Assembly (NCBI RefSeq): GCF_009709675.1
Contig: NZ_WMLB01000006.1
Span: 124,001-188,000 of the forward strand
DNA: 64,000 bases
From: Agromyces bracchium
GTDB lineage: Bacteria; Actinomycetota; Actinomycetes; Actinomycetales; Microbacteriaceae
Direction of reading: 5' to 3'
Each line of letters starts with the position of its first letter. Position 1 is the first letter of the stretch. The translations under genes were made by a program, and so were the position numbers. Below are positions 55,126 to 62,651 of this stretch, in pieces. Below the pieces are notes generated by a model. It was given only the letters and a program-made list of their open reading frames with translations. It made no database searches and had not been told where the DNA came from.

Positions 55126-55695
55126 ATGCGACGGCCTCGAACGGCGGCGATCGCGGCCACGACGGCACTCGCCGTCCTCGCGTTCAGCGGATGCGCCCCG
55201 GACACCGGGGAGCCGACGGACTCCCCGACCCCGGCCGCGACCTCGTCGGAACCCACCACCCCCGCGGCGACCGCACCCGGTCCGGTCGCCGAGCGGCTCG
55301 TCCTCTTCTACGTCGCCTACGGCGACGAGGGCACGGTCGGCGAGCCGATCGGCTGCGGCGACAGCCTGGTCGGCATCGTCACCGAGCCCGTGACGACGGC
55401 CGATCCGCTCCGCGAGAGCATGGAACGCCTGCTCGCCGGCACGAGTCGCGACCTCGGTACGACGGGGCTGCACTCGGCACTGCCGGGCGGCACCCTCGCC
55501 TACACGGACGGCGGGCTCGGCGCCGACGGCGTCGTCACGGTGGAACTGACCGGGCTGCCCTCGCCCGCGGGATCCTGCGACAACCCGCGCATCGAAGCCC
55601 AGCTCGAACGCACCGCGATGGAGGCGGTCGGCGCTTCCGAGGCGCTCGTCCTCGTGGACGGCGTCCCGATCGAGGACGTCCTGAGCCTCCAATAG
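55126..55695 (+). CDS. GerMN-domain lipoprotein
   Basis: About 189 residues. The signal peptide ends in FSGC (lipid-modified Cys near residue 22), then a Thr/Pro/Ser linker and a GerMN-like domain: LVLFYVAYGDEGT, ESMERLLAGTSRDLGTTG, LPGGTLAYTDGGLGADGVVT and a late Cys. GerMN domains occur in cell-envelope proteins. Its exact role is unknown. GGAGAGGGG precedes ATG 55126. It is divergent from the two-component genes. Confidence 0.82.
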   Translation: MRRPRTAAIAATTALAVLAFSGCAPDTGEPTDSPTPAATSSEPTTPAATAPGPVAERLVLFYVAYGDEGTVGEPIGCGDSLVGIVTEPVTTADPLRESMERLLAGTSRDLGTTGLHSALPGGTLAYTDGGLGADGVVTVELTGLPSPAGSCDNPRIEAQLERTAMEAVGASEALVLVDGVPIEDVLSLQ

Positions 55696-55712
55696 CCTCG
55701 CGCGTCCGAGAC

Positions 55713-55768
55713 GTCATACCGGAGTCATAGGCACGGCATGGTCCGACCACAGGTCCCCCGCCTAGCGT
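55713..55768 (+). promoter_or_regulatory. Direct repeat and promoter of the ABC transporter
   Basis: GTCATA at 55713-55718 and 55724-55729 is an 11-base-spaced direct repeat, ending 33 bases before a TAGCGT -10 candidate (55763-55768), a good place for an activator. It resembles the site upstream of the response regulator. Confidence 0.5.
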
Positions 55769-55818
55769 CCCGACGAGCCCACCGTCCGGTGAGCGGATCC
55801 AGACCCCGAGGACCCCGA

Positions 55819-57309
55819 ATGTTCTTCACCTACCTCCGGCGCGAGCTCGCCGGGCGCCGCAGGCAGACCGCGATCATCGCGGTCGGGATGGCGCTCGCGA
55901 TCGCGCTGGTCATGATCGTCAACTCCGTTTCCGCCGGCGTCCGCGACGCGCAGGCCGCCGTGCTCGAATCGGTCTACGGGGTCGGCACCGACCTCACCGT
56001 CTCGCAGGCCTCGGGCCCGCCCGAGGGGGGCGAGGAGGGCGGCCCCGGCGTGCGCTTCGAGTTCGGCACCGAGGACGGCGAGACCACCGACGACGGCACG
56101 ACGCTCAGCAACTCGCGCCTGACGGTCGACCGCGGCACCTCGACGTTCGACGCGTCGGTGCTCGACACGGTCGAGGCTGTCGACGGTGTGTCCGCGGCAT
56201 CCGCGACCCTCAGCCTCACCAACGTCACGTTCGACGGCGAGCTGCCCGAGCCGCCGACCGACCAGTCGAGCGGCGACCAGGCGGCCGCGGGCGACGGCAC
56301 CATGCCCGCACCCGGCGAGGGCGGGGGCGGCGGCTTCGGCGGCGGCGCGTTCGACGTCACGAGCGTGACCGTGACGGGCGTCGACCCGGCCGCGGAGGCG
56401 ATCGGGCCGCTCAGCGCGGTCGAGCTCGCCGACGGCCGCGGCCTCGACTCCGGTGACACGGGCGAGTACGTCGTGGTCCTGGACGCCGAGTACGCCACGA
56501 CCGAGGGCGTCGCGGTCGGCGACACGATCGACCTCGGCGGCACCGAGTTCGAGGTCGTCGGCACCGTGACCTCGACATCGGCGGATGCCGCGACCGCGTC
56601 GAACGCGTACATCCCGCTCGACGTCGCCCAGGAACTCTCCGGCATGGACGGCCAGATCTCCGACATCTCGGTCCAGGCCGCATCGGCCTCCGACATCCCG
56701 GCCGTGAAGGCCGACCTCGAGGAGGCCCTGCCCGATCAGACCGTGAGCACGCAGGAGGACCTCGCCGCGAGTGTCTCCGGCTCGCTCGGCAGCGCGTCCT
56801 CGCTCATCTCGAGCCTCGGCCTGTGGCTGTCGGTCGCGGTGCTCGCGGCCGCGTTCCTCATCGCGATCCTCTTCACGATCCAGGGCGTGACGCGCCGCAC
56901 CCGCGAGTTCGGCACGCTGAAGGCGATCGGCTGGTCGAACCGCCGCATCACCGGCCAGGTCGCGGGCGAGTCGCTCGTGCAGGGCCTGATCGGCGGCGCC
57001 GCGGGCCTCGCGCTCGGCTTCATCGGCATCGCGGTGATCAACGCGATCTCGCCGAGCCTGGCCACCACGTCCTCCTCCGCCATGGCCGCCGGCCCCGGCG
57101 GCGAGGGCGGCATGGCGGGCGGCTTCGGCGGCGGCCCGATGGCGGCCGCGCAGGAGACCACCGAGGTCGTGCTGAACGCCCCGGTCACGCTCGGCGTCGT
57201 CGCGCTCGCGGTCGGCCTCGCGGTCGTCGGCGGCCTGCTCGCCGGTGCGATCGGCGGATGGCGCGCCAGCAAGCTGCGCCCCGCGGAGGCGCTCCGCAGC
57301 GTCGCCTGA
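55819..57309 (+). CDS. MacB/FtsX-type ABC transporter permease
   Basis: About 496 residues. One N-terminal helix (about 20-40) is followed by a ~290-residue extracytoplasmic MacB-like domain with Gly-rich stretches (GEGGGGGFGGGAFD), then three C-terminal helices of the FtsX core containing TRRTREFGTLKAIGWSNRRI. It forms an export or mechanotransmission system with the following ATPase. A second Gly/Met/Ala loop lies between the last helices. ATG 55819. Confidence 0.92.
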   Translation: MFFTYLRRELAGRRRQTAIIAVGMALAIALVMIVNSVSAGVRDAQAAVLESVYGVGTDLTVSQASGPPEGGEEGGPGVRFEFGTEDGETTDDGTTLSNSRLTVDRGTSTFDASVLDTVEAVDGVSAASATLSLTNVTFDGELPEPPTDQSSGDQAAAGDGTMPAPGEGGGGGFGGGAFDVTSVTVTGVDPAAEAIGPLSAVELADGRGLDSGDTGEYVVVLDAEYATTEGVAVGDTIDLGGTEFEVVGTVTSTSADAATASNAYIPLDVAQELSGMDGQISDISVQAASASDIPAVKADLEEALPDQTVSTQEDLAASVSGSLGSASSLISSLGLWLSVAVLAAAFLIAILFTIQGVTRRTREFGTLKAIGWSNRRITGQVAGESLVQGLIGGAAGLALGFIGIAVINAISPSLATTSSSAMAAGPGGEGGMAGGFGGGPMAAAQETTEVVLNAPVTLGVVALAVGLAVVGGLLAGAIGGWRASKLRPAEALRSVA

Positions 57310-57323
57310 CGTTCCCGACGGCA

Positions 57324-57349
57324 GGGGCGGATGCCGCGGCATCCGCCCC
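57324..57349 (+). terminator. Perfect 26-base palindrome between permease and ATPase genes
   Basis: GGGGCGGATGCC and GGCATCCGCCCC abut with only GC between them, 14 bases after the permease stop and 52 bases before the ATPase start. It could attenuate, or protect the permease mRNA. Confidence 0.75.
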
Positions 57350-57400
57350 ACCGAACCCCACCGGACAGACCACCACCGGACACCGGAAGAAGGACCACAC

Positions 57401-58072
57401 ATGTACACCCTCGAGAACGTCACCAAGACCTATCGGCAGAAGGAACGCACGATCCACGCCCTCAAGGACGTGAGCCTGACGATCCCGACCGGCCAGCTCG
57501 TCGCGATCCAGGGGCCGACGGGCGGCGGCAAGTCGACGCTGCTGCAGATGCTCGGCGCGCTCGACCGCCCGACCTCGGGCCGCATCTCGCTCGGCGAGGC
57601 CGACCTGTCGGGCATGCCCGACGCGAAGCTCGGCCGCATCCGCGCCACCGAGATCGGCTTCGTCTTCCAGGGCTTCAACCTCATCCCGACGCTCACCGCG
57701 CAGGAGAACGTCGAGACCGCGCTCGAACCGCTCGGCGTCCCCGCAGAGGAACGTCGCCGGCGCGCGACCGAGGCCCTCGTCTCGGTCGGCCTCGGGGATC
57801 GCGCACACCACGTCCCGAGCGAGCTCTCGGGCGGACAGCAGCAGCGCGTGGCGATCGCACGCGCGCTCGTGAAGGAGCCCGACGTGCTCCTCGCCGACGA
57901 GCCCACCGGCAACCTCGACGAGCAGACCCGCGACGAGATCATGGCGCTGCTCGAGGGCCTCCATCGCGATCGCGGGCTGACGCTCGTGATCGTGACCCAC
58001 GACTCGGCCGTCGCGAGGCGCGCCGAACGTCGGCTGCACCTGAAGCACGGAACGGTGACCGAGCGGGCGTAG
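57401..58072 (+). CDS. MacB-type ABC transporter ATP-binding protein
   Basis: 223 residues. Walker A GPTGGGKSTLLQMLGALD, Q-loop FVFQGFNLIPTLTAQENV, signature LSGGQQQRVAIARALV, Walker B VLLADEPTGNLD and H-switch VTHDSAVA are all intact. It pairs with the preceding permease. AAGAAGGA lies upstream of ATG 57401. A terminator hairpin follows. Confidence 0.95.
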   Translation: MYTLENVTKTYRQKERTIHALKDVSLTIPTGQLVAIQGPTGGGKSTLLQMLGALDRPTSGRISLGEADLSGMPDAKLGRIRATEIGFVFQGFNLIPTLTAQENVETALEPLGVPAEERRRRATEALVSVGLGDRAHHVPSELSGGQQQRVAIARALVKEPDVLLADEPTGNLDEQTRDEIMALLEGLHRDRGLTLVIVTHDSAVARRAERRLHLKHGTVTERA

Positions 58073-58078
58073 CCGACC

Positions 58079-58121
58079 GGGCGGATGCCGCGGCCCTGCC
58101 CTCCGGCCGCGGCATCCGCCC
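58079..58121. terminator. Bidirectional terminator after the ABC ATPase
   Basis: GGGCGGATGCCGCGGCC (58079-58095) pairs perfectly with GGCCGCGGCATCCGCCC (58105-58121), 17 bp. It lies between convergent genes. Confidence 0.88.
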
Positions 58122-58154
58122 ACCTTCGCGCCTCGTGGGCGCGCGGCACGGAAC

Positions 58155-59216
58155 TCAGATCAGTCCGTTGCGCAGCGCCCAGGCCGCGGCCGCCGCACGT
58201 GAGGGCACTCCCAGCCGCGCGCGGATGTTCGCGACGTGCCGGTGCACGGTGTGGACCGAGAGCACGAGATGGGCTGCGATCTCGGCGTCGGTCTCGCCGC
58301 GTGCGACGAGGCGCAGCACCTCGCGCTCGCGCTCGGTGAGGTGCGGCGCGCGCCCCTGCGTCGCGGGGTCCGGCCCGTCGACCGCCCGCGCGGGCTCGAC
58401 GCGGTCGCCGAGGAAGGCGCGGGTCTCGCGCACGATCGCGTCGGCGTCGCCGCGCCAGGGGAAGTGGTCCTCGCCAGTGAGGGCCGTGAAGCGGGCGTGC
58501 GGGATCCGCTCGGCGACATCCCGACCGAGCGCGAACGCGATCGCCCGGTCGTCACGGCGGTGGAGGACGAGCGTGGGCGTGCGGATCTCGCCGAGGTGAC
58601 CGGTCGAGTCCATCGCGTAGACCTCGGCGAGCGATGCGAGCGCGGCCTCGGGCGTCGCCGCGCGGCGCTGGAACTCGACGAACTCGTCGCGCTCGGCGGC
58701 GGTCGCATCGGGCATGAACAGGTCGGAGAGCACGCGCGAGCCGATGCCCCAGTGCTGGCGGACCACGGCGAGCATCGCCTCGCGTGCGGCCGGCGGTGCG
58801 AGGTCGGCCCCGCGCGCGTACGTGCCGTAGAGCACGAGGCGGTCGACGGCGTCCGGATGCCGCGCCGCGAACAGCGATGCGACGCCACCGCCCGACGAGG
58901 CGCCGAGGAGCGAGACCCGGCCGACGTCGGCGGCCGCGACCACCGCCTCCAGCACCGCGAGCTCCTCGTCGAGCGTGCTCGGCGGCATCCGCCCGCGATC
59001 GGACGCACCGGTTCCGGGCCGGTCGTACCTGATGACGGTGCGCCCCTCCGCGAGGCCCGACGCGAAGCGTCGGAAGCGGGGCTGGCGCCAGTCGAGGTCG
59101 AGGTGGCTGCACCACCAGCCGCCGATGACGAGCGGCGGACCGCGGCCGATCGCGGACCACGCGATCGAGGCGCCGTCGTGCTCCGCGTATCGGATGACCT
59201 GGTCCGCGGCGTCCAC
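58155..59216 (-). CDS. Alpha/beta hydrolase fused to LuxR-type HTH
   Basis: 353 residues. Residues ~1-275 form an alpha/beta hydrolase: YDRPGTGASDRG, nucleophile elbow LLGASSGGGVAS, acid candidate in LHRRDDRAIAF and His in TGEDHFPW. After a short linker, the C-terminal ~65 residues are a LuxR HTH: LTEREREVLRLVARGETDAE and LSVHTVHRHVANIRARLGV. It may sense a small molecule through the hydrolase fold and regulate transcription. GTG follows TAGACT by six bases (leaderless). Confidence 0.88.
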   Translation of the reverse strand: MDAADQVIRYAEHDGASIAWSAIGRGPPLVIGGWWCSHLDLDWRQPRFRRFASGLAEGRTVIRYDRPGTGASDRGRMPPSTLDEELAVLEAVVAAADVGRVSLLGASSGGGVASLFAARHPDAVDRLVLYGTYARGADLAPPAAREAMLAVVRQHWGIGSRVLSDLFMPDATAAERDEFVEFQRRAATPEAALASLAEVYAMDSTGHLGEIRTPTLVLHRRDDRAIAFALGRDVAERIPHARFTALTGEDHFPWRGDADAIVRETRAFLGDRVEPARAVDGPDPATQGRAPHLTEREREVLRLVARGETDAEIAAHLVLSVHTVHRHVANIRARLGVPSRAAAAAWALRNGLI

Positions 59217-59275
59217 GGCCCCAGTCTAGGAAGGCGAGGGATGCTCGGGCCAGCGGTAGGCCGCCCGTGGGGCGG

Positions 59276-59812
59276 TCACCTCGCGGCCGCGAACATCCGC
59301 GCCCAGAGCCGGCCGATGCCGCGCGAGAGGTGCTCGGCGGGATCCTCCGACCCGGTCCACAGCGTCCGCAGCACCTCCGGCAGGTCGCCGGAGCGCTCGG
59401 CGAGCATGCGACGCGCCGAGTCGAGCTCGGCCGGGTCGCGGGCGTCGAGGAGGACGGGCGCGAACTCGCCGGGCAGGTAGACCTCGGCGGTCGCCTCGAC
59501 CGGGCGCAGCAGGCCGAACCCGAGTTGCTCGGTCAGCCACCGCTGCGACTCGCGCATCGAGACGCCGGCGAGCGTCGCGAACGCGGCGGCGTCGACGGGC
59601 CCGGACTCGAACAGCACGCGGTAGTACCCGCGGGACGTGCCGTGCGCGATGGACGCGTAGGCGATCGACCCCGCGTCCGCGGGCGAGTGCGCGGCGGCCG
59701 CGGGCATGGCTGGGACGAGTGCGTGCGGCGCCCGCGCGGACGGTGCAGGCACGACGCGCGTGCGGGCGACGCCTGCGGGTGCGAGCGGTGCGGCGACGAT
59801 GGCGATGGACAT
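59276..59812 (-). CDS. Methyltransferase dimerisation/winged-helix-like domain without catalytic domain
   Basis: 178 residues. After an Ala/Pro-rich N-terminus, AYASIAHGTSRGYYRVLFES and FATLAGVSMRESQRWLTEQL resemble the N-terminal winged-helix domain of small-molecule methyltransferases. The protein ends after VLRTLWTGSEDPAEHLSRG, so no SAM-binding G-x-G Rossmann motif is present. It is either a truncated gene or an independent domain. GGGAGT precedes ATG 59810-59812. Confidence 0.55.
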   Translation of the reverse strand: MSIAIVAAPLAPAGVARTRVVPAPSARAPHALVPAMPAAAAHSPADAGSIAYASIAHGTSRGYYRVLFESGPVDAAAFATLAGVSMRESQRWLTEQLGFGLLRPVEATAEVYLPGEFAPVLLDARDPAELDSARRMLAERSGDLPEVLRTLWTGSEDPAEHLSRGIGRLWARMFAAAR

Positions 59813-59955
59813 GGCGACTCCCGGTGTTCTGGCCCCGAGGGGCGGATCGACCCTTCGAGTCCACTCCGGACCGGCCGATGGCACATCGCGAGAGCGGGCC
59901 ATCCGCGCATGGCCGATCCGGGCCATCCGTCGGCGACACCGGCCGCCCGCGCCGC

Positions 59956-59988
59956 GGCGCCCACCCACCGTGGTGGTGGGCGGGCGCC
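59956..59988 (-). terminator. Hairpin after the DUF1254/DUF1214 gene
   Basis: GGCGCCCACCCACC and GGTGGGCGGGCGCC pair at 13 of 14 positions around GTGGT, starting about 13 bases past the stop at 60002. Confidence 0.75.
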
Positions 59989-60001
59989 GTCGGCCTCGAC
60001 C

Positions 60002-61408
60002 TCAGCGCAGCTGGATGGCGGGCGGGAGGTACTTGTCCTTCGCGATGTCGCTCTTCGGCACGACGCCGTAGACGCGCAGCATCACGTTGAACGTCCCGTC
60101 ACGGACCGGGAGCCAGTTCGCGACCGGCACGCCGTCGGGCTGGGTCACCGACAGGTAGATCGAGATCGACCCGTCGGCGTTCGTCTCCAGGCCCTCCGTG
60201 TAGCTCGCGACGACGTACTTGTCGATGGCGTTCGGGATCGGCTGGATCGCCTGCGGCGTGTACGCCGTCAGCGACCAGAAGCGCTCCGCGTCGGGAATCT
60301 GGTCGGCCGGGAACGTCAGGACGTAGCCGTTCGGGTTCGACCCGTCGAGCGGAGCGCCGGTGCCGTCGTAGAACGCGTGGTAGTACGCGGCCGTCTCGAT
60401 CGTGTTGCAGTACTGGCAGAACTCCGTGATCGAGGCCCGATCGAGCACGTTCTTCTTCCACGCGCCGATGTTGGTGAAGTGGGTCCAGTTCGTCGAGCCC
60501 CGATGGTCCAGGTAGTTGGCGATGAGGGCGTCGTGCGCCGACCTCGCCCCCTGCGCGAACTGCGCGCGTTCTCCCGCTGTGAGGCCGGAGCCGTCTCCGA
60601 AGAGCCGGTCGAAGTCGTCGGAGAGCTTCTGCTCCTGGCGGGTGAGCGGCGGGGTCCAACCGTCGTCGGCCACCGCGACCTGCGTCTGGCGCAGGAACTC
60701 GATGGGGTCGAGGCGGACCAGCTCATCGGCGATCGTCTTCACCGGGACGCCGAACTCCTCGACCGGCTTGACGGCCGTGGCCACGCCGTCCACGAGGATG
60801 CCGGTGCGGAACGCCTCGGCCTCGGCCGTCACGTCGTCGGTGCCGAGGTGCTTGTCGACGCGGAAGATCATGATCATGTGCTCGAGCGGCAGCTGGACGA
60901 CCTCGGCACCGAGCAGGTCGTCCGAGGCGTTCGGGCCGATCAGCGCGTACTCGAGTGTCTCGGTGCCCTCGCCGGCCTTCCGCGACGGGATGCCCGACGG
61001 GTAGACGTTGCCGTAGGGATCGACGAGCAGGACCGAATAGGCGACCGGCGTGGCCGGCACGACGACGCCCACCGGATCGTCTCCGCTGACGTCGAGCGGC
61101 GTGCTGGCGTACAGGGTGTCGTCGTTGATCGCGACGACCGCCTGGTACACGGGCGAGATCTCGTTCGGCCCGATGAAGTGGTTGACCGGCACCGGGAGCT
61201 CGGTCGTCTGGAAGTGCGTGAACCAGATCGGATAGAAGGTGGTGAGGTAGTTCGCCGTCGTCGAGGCGATGTCCTTGCCGCCGTTGTTCCCACCGGGCGG
61301 AGCCGCAGCGGCAGGTGCGACGGAGGTCAGGGACACCGCGACGGCGGCGGAGGCGGCGAGTGCGGTGAGTCGGGCCAGCCTGCTGCGGACCCCGGTGCGT
61401 CGTTGCAT
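60002..61408 (-). CDS. Secreted DUF1254/DUF1214 protein
   Basis: About 468 residues. A Sec signal peptide (RLARLTALAASAAVAVSLTS, cleavage near APAAAA) leads to a DUF1254 domain (NHFIGPNEISPVYQAVVAIN, STPLDVSGDDPVGV) and a C-terminal DUF1214 domain (YVLTFPADQIPDAERFWSLT, YGVVPKSDI). Function unknown; such proteins are exported. GGGAGAAG precedes ATG 61406-61408. The extended upstream frame is not used. Confidence 0.92.
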   Translation of the reverse strand: MQRRTGVRSRLARLTALAASAAVAVSLTSVAPAAAAPPGGNNGGKDIASTTANYLTTFYPIWFTHFQTTELPVPVNHFIGPNEISPVYQAVVAINDDTLYASTPLDVSGDDPVGVVVPATPVAYSVLLVDPYGNVYPSGIPSRKAGEGTETLEYALIGPNASDDLLGAEVVQLPLEHMIMIFRVDKHLGTDDVTAEAEAFRTGILVDGVATAVKPVEEFGVPVKTIADELVRLDPIEFLRQTQVAVADDGWTPPLTRQEQKLSDDFDRLFGDGSGLTAGERAQFAQGARSAHDALIANYLDHRGSTNWTHFTNIGAWKKNVLDRASITEFCQYCNTIETAAYYHAFYDGTGAPLDGSNPNGYVLTFPADQIPDAERFWSLTAYTPQAIQPIPNAIDKYVVASYTEGLETNADGSISIYLSVTQPDGVPVANWLPVRDGTFNVMLRVYGVVPKSDIAKDKYLPPAIQLR

Positions 61409-61603
61409 CGGTCTTCTCCCGTTCTGGCGCCGTTTCGCCCGACCGGGTGCCGTGCGCTCGGACCGCCGTTTCCGCGCGGACCGTACCACGGGTCGGGAGT
61501 GCGCCGTTGGGACCAGTGGCCCTCCCCTTCGAGCCCGCCCGCCCGCGAGCGCGACCACGTGGAGGGTCTGCTCGACGGGCGGCGCGGGCTCGCGGCATCC
61601 GCC

Positions 61604-62623
61604 CTACTGGTTCGAGAACGCCGCGTCGAACGACGCGGTCGGGCGCGGCCAGATGAGGGAGCGCACGTACTCGAGGGCCTGCGGGCCGCCGTGCAGGCGG
61701 TCCATGCCGGCGTCCTCCCACTCGACCGAGATCGGGCCGGTGTAGCCGATCGCGTCGAGCGCGCGGAACGCGTCCTCCCACGGCACGTCGCCGTGGCCGG
61801 TCGAGACGAAGTCCCAGCCGCGGCGCGGGTCGCCCCAGGGCAGGTGCGAACCGAGGATGCCCGAGCGGCTGTTCGCCGTGCGGATGCGCGTGTCCTTGCA
61901 GTCGACGTGGTAGATCCGGTCCTGGAAGTCCCAGATGAAGCCGACCGGGTCGACGCCCTGCCACATCATGTGGCTCGGGTCCCAGTTGAAGCCGAACGCC
62001 GGACGGCGGTCGATCGCCTCGAGCGTGCGCACGCTCGTCCAGTGGTCGTAGGCGATCTCGGAGGGGTGCACCTCGTGCGCGAAGCGCACGCCCTCGTCGT
62101 CGAACACGTCGAGGATCGGGTTCCAGCGGTTCGCGAAGTCCTCGTATCCGGCGTCGATCACGTCGGCGGGCACGGGCGGGAACATCGCCACGTACTGCCA
62201 GATCTTCGACCCCGTGAAGCCGACGACCGTGTCGACGCCGAGCTTCCGCGCGACGCGCGCGGTGCGCTTGAGGTCCTCCGCCGCGCGCTGCCGCACGCCC
62301 TCGGGGTCGCCGTCGCCCCACGTGTACGGGCGCACGATCGCCTGGTGGCGGAAGTCGATCGGGTCGTCGCAGACGGCCTGGCCGGTCAGGTGGTTCGAGA
62401 TCGCGTAGACCTCCAGCCCGTAGCGCTTCAGGAGCTCCTGCTTCTCCTTCAGGTAGCCGGGCTCCTCGTCGGCGAGCTTCGTGTCGAGGTGGTCGCCGCC
62501 GATGCCGATCTCGAGGCCGTCGTAGCCCCACTCCGAGGCCAGGCGCGCGACCTCCTCGAACGGCAGGTCGGCCCACTGCCCGGTGAACAGGGTTACGGGG
62601 TGGGTGGCTGGGGTGTCGGTCAT
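61604..62623 (-). CDS. Sugar phosphate isomerase/epimerase-like TIM barrel
   Basis: 339 residues, AP-endonuclease-2/xylose-isomerase-like fold. Metal-ligand candidates lie in FAHEVHPSEIAYD (Glu, His), FGFNWDPSHMMWQG (Asp, His), IYHVDCKDTRIR and ISVEWEDAGMDRL (Glu). WGDPRRGWDFVSTGHGDVPW is typical of a large actinobacterial subgroup. The substrate is probably a sugar or inositol derivative. It lies 28 bases after the phosphodiesterase gene, so they are probably one operon. Confidence 0.9.
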   Translation of the reverse strand: MTDTPATHPVTLFTGQWADLPFEEVARLASEWGYDGLEIGIGGDHLDTKLADEEPGYLKEKQELLKRYGLEVYAISNHLTGQAVCDDPIDFRHQAIVRPYTWGDGDPEGVRQRAAEDLKRTARVARKLGVDTVVGFTGSKIWQYVAMFPPVPADVIDAGYEDFANRWNPILDVFDDEGVRFAHEVHPSEIAYDHWTSVRTLEAIDRRPAFGFNWDPSHMMWQGVDPVGFIWDFQDRIYHVDCKDTRIRTANSRSGILGSHLPWGDPRRGWDFVSTGHGDVPWEDAFRALDAIGYTGPISVEWEDAGMDRLHGGPQALEYVRSLIWPRPTASFDAAFSNQ

Positions 62624-62651
62624 GCTCGGATCCTCTCTCGGGGTTCGGTGG

